In this document: positions 57,993-64,000 of the stretch, in pieces
Layout: each line of letters begins with the position of its first letter
Numbering within the stretch: position 1 is the first letter of the stretch
From: Trujillonella endophytica
GTDB lineage: Bacteria; Actinomycetota; Actinomycetes; Mycobacteriales; Geodermatophilaceae
DNA length: 64,000 bases
NCBI RefSeq assembly: GCF_019799905.1
Contig: NZ_JABGCI010000001.1
Coordinates: 1-64,000 of the forward strand
Direction of reading: 5' to 3'
The notes under the pieces: generated by a model
Databases searched by the model: none
Told to the model about the DNA's origin: nothing
Seen by the model: the letters and a program-made list of their open reading frames with translations, nothing else
Program-made: the position numbers and the translations under genes

Positions 57993-58616
57993 GCCGGACC
58001 AGGCCGCCTCGAAGAAGGCCAGCTCCAGCTCCATCGCCCGCCGGTACGCCCGGACGACGGCGGGGGTGCCGGACGCGTACCGGTCGAGCAGCTCCTCCAG
58101 CGTGGCCGCCAGCGCCTCGAAGCCGGGGTCGGCGTAGGCGGTGACCCACTCGGCGAAGGGTCCTCGGTGGGCCTCCGCGGACCGGCCGGCCAGCGCCTGC
58201 CCGAGGTGCGCGTAGAGCCGCATGCACGGCGTCATCGCCGCGCAGATCGCCCCCAGCCCCCCGGTGGCGGCGGTCGCGAGCAGGAAGTCGGTGTAGGCCG
58301 AGGTCGCCGGCGCCGGCTCGACCGCGGCGAGGTCGATGCCCCAGCGGGCGGCGTAGCCGTCGTGCAGCCGCAGCTCCTCGCGGACCCCGGCCAGGAGGTC
58401 GGCGAAGGCCTCCAGCCCGGCCCGGTCGGGGCTGCGGACGACGGCCATCGCGTAGCCGCGGGCGAACGCCTGCAGGAAGAACGCGTCCTGGGCGACGTAG
58501 CCGGCGAACCGCTCGTGCGGCAGCGTCCCGTCGGCCAGGCCCCGCACGAACGGGTGCTCGAGGGTGGCGGCGGCGAGGCCGGCGGAGTCCGCCCAGAGGC
58601 GGCGGGCCAGGCTCAC
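57990..58616 (-). CDS. tenA: TenA_C aminopyrimidine aminohydrolase (thiaminase II)
   Basis: A 208-residue all-helical enzyme of the TenA family. Asp44 in YVAQDAFFLQAFARGYA, Cys131 in AAMTPCMRLYAHLG and the C-terminal Glu in MELELAFFEAAW match the catalytic residues of Bacillus TenA. It converts aminomethylpyrimidine from degraded thiamine to HMP, which ThiD can use. The GTG at 58616 overlaps the stop of a second, different TenA gene (GTGA), so the two are translated together. Confidence 0.92.
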   Translation of the reverse strand: MSLARRLWADSAGLAAATLEHPFVRGLADGTLPHERFAGYVAQDAFFLQAFARGYAMAVVRSPDRAGLEAFADLLAGVREELRLHDGYAARWGIDLAAVEPAPATSAYTDFLLATAATGGLGAICAAMTPCMRLYAHLGQALAGRSAEAHRGPFAEWVTAYADPGFEALAATLEELLDRYASGTPAVVRAYRRAMELELAFFEAAWSG

Positions 58617-59224
58617 CGGGCGTCCCCGGGGGCGCCGTCCCCGAGCGCCATGTCCCAGAAGGCGACCTCCGCGTCGAGCACCGTCAGGACGACGTCGTCG
58701 TGCCGGCCGCCGAGCGCGTCGGCGGCGGCCGCCAGCCCGTCGACGTAGGCCGCGAAGCCCGGCGTCGTCCAGTGCGCCACGTACTCGGCGTACTCCGGCG
58801 CACCGGGCGCGGCGGCGGTCCACGCGTCGAGGTAGACGCGCTCGATCGCCCAGAGTGCGCCCACGGCCGTGGGCACGTCGGCGGCGTCCAGGCGCTCGAG
58901 CAGCCCGGCGTAGGCCGCGGTGGCCGGCAGCCGGGGCGCGTCGAGGTCGAGGCCGCGGCGCCCGGCCAGCTCCTCGAACCACGCCAGCTCCTCCACCAGG
59001 GCGACCGTCCCGGCGGCGAGCACGGCCTGCGCCGGGCGCGGGGCGCGCGCCAGCAGCCGGGCCTGGAAGCGCAGCAGGTCGCCGACGTAGTGGTGGTCCT
59101 GCGCGAGCCAGGTGTCGAAGGCGCGGGCGGGGACGGTGCCGTCGCGCACGCCGAGCAGGAAGGGGTGGCGGGTGGCCCGCTCCCAGCCGGCGGGGTGGTC
59201 GCGGAGCAGGTCGGCCGTGGGCAC
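58613..59224 (-). CDS. TenA_E-type TenA/PqqC-family protein
   Basis: A 203-residue TenA paralogue lacking the catalytic Cys. The corresponding helix reads ALWAIERVYLDAW, placing Glu128 at that position, the mark of the TenA_E branch. Asp43 in WLAQDHHYVGDLLRFQ and the C-terminal VLDAEVAFWDMAL are kept. In plants a TenA_E enzyme acts on formylated and free aminopyrimidine in thiamine salvage; a similar split of steps with the adjacent TenA_C is plausible here. TACTGT 6 nt before the GTG indicates a leaderless transcript outside the riboswitches. Confidence 0.85.
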   Translation of the reverse strand: MPTADLLRDHPAGWERATRHPFLLGVRDGTVPARAFDTWLAQDHHYVGDLLRFQARLLARAPRPAQAVLAAGTVALVEELAWFEELAGRRGLDLDAPRLPATAAYAGLLERLDAADVPTAVGALWAIERVYLDAWTAAAPGAPEYAEYVAHWTTPGFAAYVDGLAAAADALGGRHDDVVLTVLDAEVAFWDMALGDGAPGDAR

Positions 59225-59230
59225 GGCGCG

Positions 59231-59236
59231 ACAGTA
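59231..59236 (-). promoter_or_regulatory. -10 element (TACTGT) of the tenA pair
   Basis: On the minus strand TACTGT ends 6 nt before the GTG at 59224. A leader of this length has no room for a riboswitch or ribosome binding site. Confidence 0.5.
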
Positions 59237-59246
59237 CGGGCGGGGC

Positions 59247-59252
59247 TACAGT
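59247..59252 (+). promoter_or_regulatory. -10 element (TACAGT) of the cytX-thiO-thiS-thiG-tenI operon
   Basis: TACAGT would start transcription near 59259, about 20 bp before the TPP aptamer and 127 bp before cytX. It is back to back with the tenA promoter. Confidence 0.45.
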
Positions 59253-59278
59253 CGGCCCCGCGCCCGGCGAGGCCGGGC

Positions 59279-59382
59279 GCGCGGGAGCTCGGGCGAACCG
59301 GGCTGAGAGGGCGGCTCCTCCTCCGGAGCACCGCGCCGCCGACCGCTGGAACCTGTCCGGGTAATGCCGGCGTAGGGAGCTG
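59279..59382 (+). promoter_or_regulatory. TPP riboswitch upstream of cytX
   Basis: Conserved parts are CGAACCGGGCTGAGAGGG, an extended P3 arm (CTCCTCCTCCGGAGC region), then GACCGCTGGAACCTGTCCGG and GTAATGCCGGCGTAGGGAG. The final GGGAG also serves as the ribosome binding site of cytX, 4 nt from its GTG, so ligand binding should block translation initiation. Confidence 0.95.
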
Positions 59383-59385
59383 GTC

Positions 59386-60741
59386 GTGAGCACCTCCGAT
59401 GTCGTCCGCGCGTCCTCGTCGAGGAACTCGTCCGGGGACGCGCCCCTCACCCTCACCGAGCGGCCCGAGCGCACGCTGGGCCTCCGCGACACCCTCGGGC
59501 TCTGGGGCAACCTGGGCGTCAGCCTGCTGCTGCCGGTAGCCGCGGTCTTCGTCGTCCTGCCCGGCCGGCCGCTGGCCGAGACGCTGGGCGCCGTCGTCGT
59601 CGGCGCGGTGATCGGGGCGCTGCTGCTCGGGATCGGCGCCGCCGCGGGTGCCCGCGAGGGCGTGCCGGCGATGGTGCTGCTGCGCGGGCTGCTCGGCCGG
59701 CGCACCTCGTGGCTGCCGACGGCGTTCAACCTGGTGCAGTGCGTCGGCTGGGCGACGTTCGAGATCGTGATCATCGCCGAGGCGGCGTCCCGGGTGCTGG
59801 ACGCCCCGCGCTGGCCGTTCGTCCTGGCCGCCGGGGTGCTCGCCACCCTCATGGCGCTGCGCCCGCTGGGCGTGGTGCGGCTGCTCGCCCGCTACGCGAT
59901 ATGGGCGGCGGCCGCGGCGATCGTCTACCTGTACGTCGAGATCCTGCTCGAGCCGCTGCCCGAGGCGACCGGCGGCGCGGCCGGCTCCTTCTGGACCGCC
60001 GCCGACGTCGTCATCGCGCTGCCGATCTCCTGGTTCCCGCTGGCCGCCGACTACACCCGGCACGTGCGCAGCGGCCGGGCGGCGTTCGCCGGCGCGAGCA
60101 TCGGCTACGGGCTGGCCACGGTCGTGATGTTCACCCTCGGGGTCCTGGCGCTGGCCGCCTACGGCAGCTCCGGGCTGGACGTCGTGGACGCGCTGCTGGC
60201 CGTGCCGCTCGGCGCCCTCGCGGTGCTGGTCCTGGTCGCCGTCGAGCTGGACGAGGCGTTCGCGAACCTCTACTCGACCGCGGTCTCCGCGCAGAACGTC
60301 GCGCCGCGGGCCGACCGGCGGGTGCTCGCCGTCGTCGTCGGCGCCGTCGCGACCACCCTCGCCCTGACCTTCGACATCGCCGCCTACGAGCCGTTCCTCT
60401 TCCTCATCGGCGCGGTGTTCGTGCCGCTGGTCGGCGTCTTCGCCGTGGCCTACGCGCTCACCCCGCGCGGCGCCTGGGACACCTCCGAGACGGCCCCGAC
60501 CCGTCCGGCGCTGCTGCTGCCCTGGGCGGCGGGCTTCGTGGCCTACCAGCTGACCCTGCCGACCTTCTTCGGCGGACCGGGCTCGGGGTGGACGGCGTGG
60601 TGGGCCGCCCGACAGCAGGACCTGGGGATCGACCCGGCCAACGGCTGGTCGGCCTCGCTGATCAGCCTCACCGTCGCCACGGTGCTGACCGCGCTGCTGT
60701 GCCTGCCCGCCGCGCTGCGCCGGAGGCGGGCCGCGCGGTGA
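59386..60741 (+). CDS. cytX: CytX-like HMP/cytosine-permease family transporter
   Basis: A 451-residue membrane protein with about 12 helices of the NCS1 purine-cytosine permease family. LRDTLGLWGNLGVSLLLPVAAVFV, FNLVQCVGWATFEIVIIAEAAS and VVIALPISWFPLAADYTRHVRSG are typical of CytX, the presumed hydroxymethylpyrimidine importer. Its TPP riboswitch and position ahead of thiO-thiS-thiG support import of a thiamine precursor rather than cytosine. GTG start directly after the riboswitch. Confidence 0.9.
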   Translation: MSTSDVVRASSSRNSSGDAPLTLTERPERTLGLRDTLGLWGNLGVSLLLPVAAVFVVLPGRPLAETLGAVVVGAVIGALLLGIGAAAGAREGVPAMVLLRGLLGRRTSWLPTAFNLVQCVGWATFEIVIIAEAASRVLDAPRWPFVLAAGVLATLMALRPLGVVRLLARYAIWAAAAAIVYLYVEILLEPLPEATGGAAGSFWTAADVVIALPISWFPLAADYTRHVRSGRAAFAGASIGYGLATVVMFTLGVLALAAYGSSGLDVVDALLAVPLGALAVLVLVAVELDEAFANLYSTAVSAQNVAPRADRRVLAVVVGAVATTLALTFDIAAYEPFLFLIGAVFVPLVGVFAVAYALTPRGAWDTSETAPTRPALLLPWAAGFVAYQLTLPTFFGGPGSGWTAWWAARQQDLGIDPANGWSASLISLTVATVLTALLCLPAALRRRRAAR

Positions 60742-61846
60742 CCGCCGCCGACGTGGTGGTCGCCGGCGGCGGGCTGATCGGGCTGTCGGTGGCGTGGCGG
60801 GCCGCGCAGCGGGGGCTGTCGGTGACCGTGGTGGACGACGCCCCGGGCAGCGGCGCCTCGTGGGCCGCCGCCGGGATGCTCGCACCGGTCTCCGAGGCCG
60901 GCTACGGCGAGGAGGCGCTGCTGCGGCTGTGCCTGGCCTCGCTGGAGCGCTACCCGGCCTTCCTGGACGAGCTCGCCGCGGCGACCGGCGTCCGGGTGCC
61001 GCTGCGCACCGCCGGCACGCTGGTGGTCGGCTTCGACGACGACGACATGCGGGTGCTGGCGGACCTGCAGGGGTTCCACGTGGAACTCGGGCTCGAGGTG
61101 CACCGGCTGCTCGGCCGCCAGGTGCGGCGCCGCGAGCCGTCGCTGAGCCCGCGGGTGCGCGGTGCGCTGCACGTGGCCGGCGACCTCTCGGTGGACCCCC
61201 GGGCGCTGCACCCGGCGCTCCTCGCCGCCGCCGAGGGCGCCGGCGTCCGGCTGCTCCGCTCCCGCGCGGCCGGGCTGCTGACCGAGGCCGGCCGGGCCCG
61301 CGGGCTCGCGCTGGCGGACGGCGCGGAGGTCCGGGCCGGCACCGTGGTGCTCGCCCTCGGCCCGCACAGCGGGGACCTCGCCGGCACACCGGCCGTGCCG
61401 GTGCGCCCGGTGAAGGGGCAGATCCTGCGGCTGCGCGGGGCGGCGGGGCTGCTGGACGGCACCGTGCGCGCGCTGGTCCGCGGCCGCTCGGTCTACCTGG
61501 TGCCCCAGGGCGACGACGGCCTCGTCGTCGGCGCGACCGTCGAGGAGCGCGGCTTCGACGCCACGGTCACCGCCGGCGGGGTGCACGACCTGCTGCACGA
61601 CGCGATCGAGGTCGTCCCGGGCGTGACCGAGCTGGAGCTCGCCGAGACCCTGACCCGCTGGCGGCCGGGCACCCCGGACAACGCGCCGGTGCTCGGCCCC
61701 TCCGGCCTGCCCGGGCTGCTGCTGGCCGCCGGGCACCACCGCAACGGGGTGCTGCTCACCCCGCTCACCGGCGAGCTGCTGGCCGACCTGCTGGTCTCCG
61801 GCGAGGTGCCCGCGCTCGCCGCCCCCTTCGGCGGAGAGAGGTTCGC

Positions 61847-61856
<10 letters not shown>
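60738..61856 (+). CDS. thiO: Glycine oxidase
   Basis: A 372-residue flavoprotein of the DAO family that oxidises glycine to iminoacetate for thiazole synthesis. The FAD loop is VVVAGGGLIGLSVAWRAAQRG (residues 6-26); GSGASWAAAGMLAP, VRPVKGQILRLRG and the C-terminal LLAAGHHRNGVLLTPLTGELLADL match the family. It overlaps cytX by 4 bp and thiS by 10 bp. Use of ThiO rather than ThiH means an oxygen-dependent route. Confidence 0.95.
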
Positions 61857-63496
<1,640 letters not shown>

Positions 63497-63594
63497 TGCC
63501 GGTCACCTCTGGTTTGGGCGCCCCCGTGGCGGCGCATACGCGAGTGTTCGGTCCAGCGGCGCGGCCGGCATCGAGGATGCGAGGTACCACAGGC

Positions 63595-64000
63595 GTGACA
63601 CGGGAGTCGGCCGGGCAGCTCTGGCCCTCGGCGACCCCGCCGTCCGCCACGGACGGGCGCTCGTGGGACCTCTCCGGCATCGCCCAGCTGCCCCGGATGC
63701 GGGGGGACGTCCGTGCACTGCTGGACGACACCGTCGACGAGGAGCTGCGCGACCGGCTGGTGCTGGCCCTCGACGAGATGGCCTCCAACGCGCTGCGGCA
63801 CGGCCGGGGCCGGGTGCGTGCCGCCGTGCGACGTGCCGATTCCGCCTGGCTGCTCGAGGTCTCCGACGCCGCGGCCGACCAGCCGCCGACCCCGGCCGTG
63901 GGGCGCGACCCCAGCCAGGGCGGCCTGGGGCTGTACCTGATCGCGGAGCTGTCCAGCGCACACGGCTGGTACGTGCAGGACGGGACCAAGCACGTCTGGG
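63595..64000 (+). CDS. ATP-binding protein, RsbW-like HATPase (N-terminal part, runs off the window)
   Basis: At least 135 residues from the GTG at 63595. The N-box LVLALDEMASNALRHGRG, the G1 box LLEVSDAAADQPPT and the G2 box GGLGLYLIAEL identify the serine-kinase-like HATPase of anti-sigma factors. Canonical G1 (DxGxG) is degraded to DAAAD. The C-terminus lies beyond base 64000. No sigma factor or antagonist gene is adjacent inside the window. The 98 bp before it hold no gene and no clear signal. Confidence 0.82.
   Translation, partial: MTRESAGQLWPSATPPSATDGRSWDLSGIAQLPRMRGDVRALLDDTVDEELRDRLVLALDEMASNALRHGRGRVRAAVRRADSAWLLEVSDAAADQPPTPAVGRDPSQGGLGLYLIAELSSAHGWYVQDGTKHVW

Overview
The window is chromosomal DNA from a high-GC actinobacterium. 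GC-rich third codon positions, frequent GTG starts, ATGA/GTGA stop-start overlaps and many apparently leaderless genes all fit. The gene content (a 13E12-type HNH protein, partner-switching regulators, chemotaxis, c-di-GMP proteins, many MFS pumps) and the palindromic intergenic repeats suggest Geodermatophilaceae (Blastococcus, Geodermatophilus or Modestobacter). That family placement is inference. I see no rRNA, tRNA, CRISPR array, prophage or transposase gene.

Layout. 1-4.8 kb: the 3' end of an HNH gene, then a three-gene ABC export operon (FtsX-like permease and two ATPases). 4.8-8.7 kb: a membrane protein, an Old Yellow Enzyme, a sulfotransferase, a thioredoxin and the 3' remnant of an HxlR regulator. 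8.8-12.5 kb: a two-gene ABC exporter divergent from a NarL-type two-component system. 12.5-19.4 kb: a PAS-GGDEF protein, three tandem paralogous MFS pumps, and a divergent GAF-EAL protein. 19.4-34.5 kb: mixed metabolism, including a RibD-like reductase, GNAT, SDR, HTH_42 protein, hyuA-hyuB pair, XRE regulator, NUDIX, FMN reductase, SulP transporter, orphan ATP-dependent DNA ligase, and a MarR/NmrA pair. 34.5-40.8 kb: a MEDS/RsbA-type anti-sigma protein and a 1,709-residue protein that carries a hybrid histidine kinase, SpoIIE phosphatase, RsbW-like kinase and RsbV-like STAS domain in one chain. 41-46 kb: a urate degradation cluster (uraD, uraH, uox) with an aldolase, an internally deleted malate synthase gene and a purine phosphoribosyltransferase. 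46-54 kb: a chemoreceptor, an rRNA methyltransferase, a haloalkane dehalogenase, msrA, an oxidoreductase, a hydrolase, a rhodanese, GNAT and VOC proteins. 54.2-55.5 kb: an Nramp transporter. 55.6-63.5 kb: a thiamine locus. 63.6-64 kb: the start of an RsbW-like protein.

The thiamine locus is the most coherent unit. thiM-thiE-thiD run leftward behind a TPP riboswitch. cytX-thiO-thiS-thiG-tenI run rightward behind a second TPP riboswitch. Between them lie two overlapping tenA paralogues, one with the catalytic Cys and one with Glu there, driven by a leaderless promoter outside both switches. Together they cover thiazole synthesis (except thiF and thiC, not in the window), pyrimidine uptake and salvage, and coupling to thiamine phosphate.

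The most unusual observations are: (1) an aceB relic keeping only the first ~30 and last ~20 residues of malate synthase behind a strong ribosome binding site; (2) three families of interspersed palindromic repeats at gene 3' ends, one of which supplies the start codon and first ~20 residues of ThiG; (3) the single-chain partner-switch protein; (4) a triplicated MFS array behind a FadR/GntR-type operator; (5) two coupled five-codon mini-ORFs made by a 14-bp duplication before the NUDIX gene.
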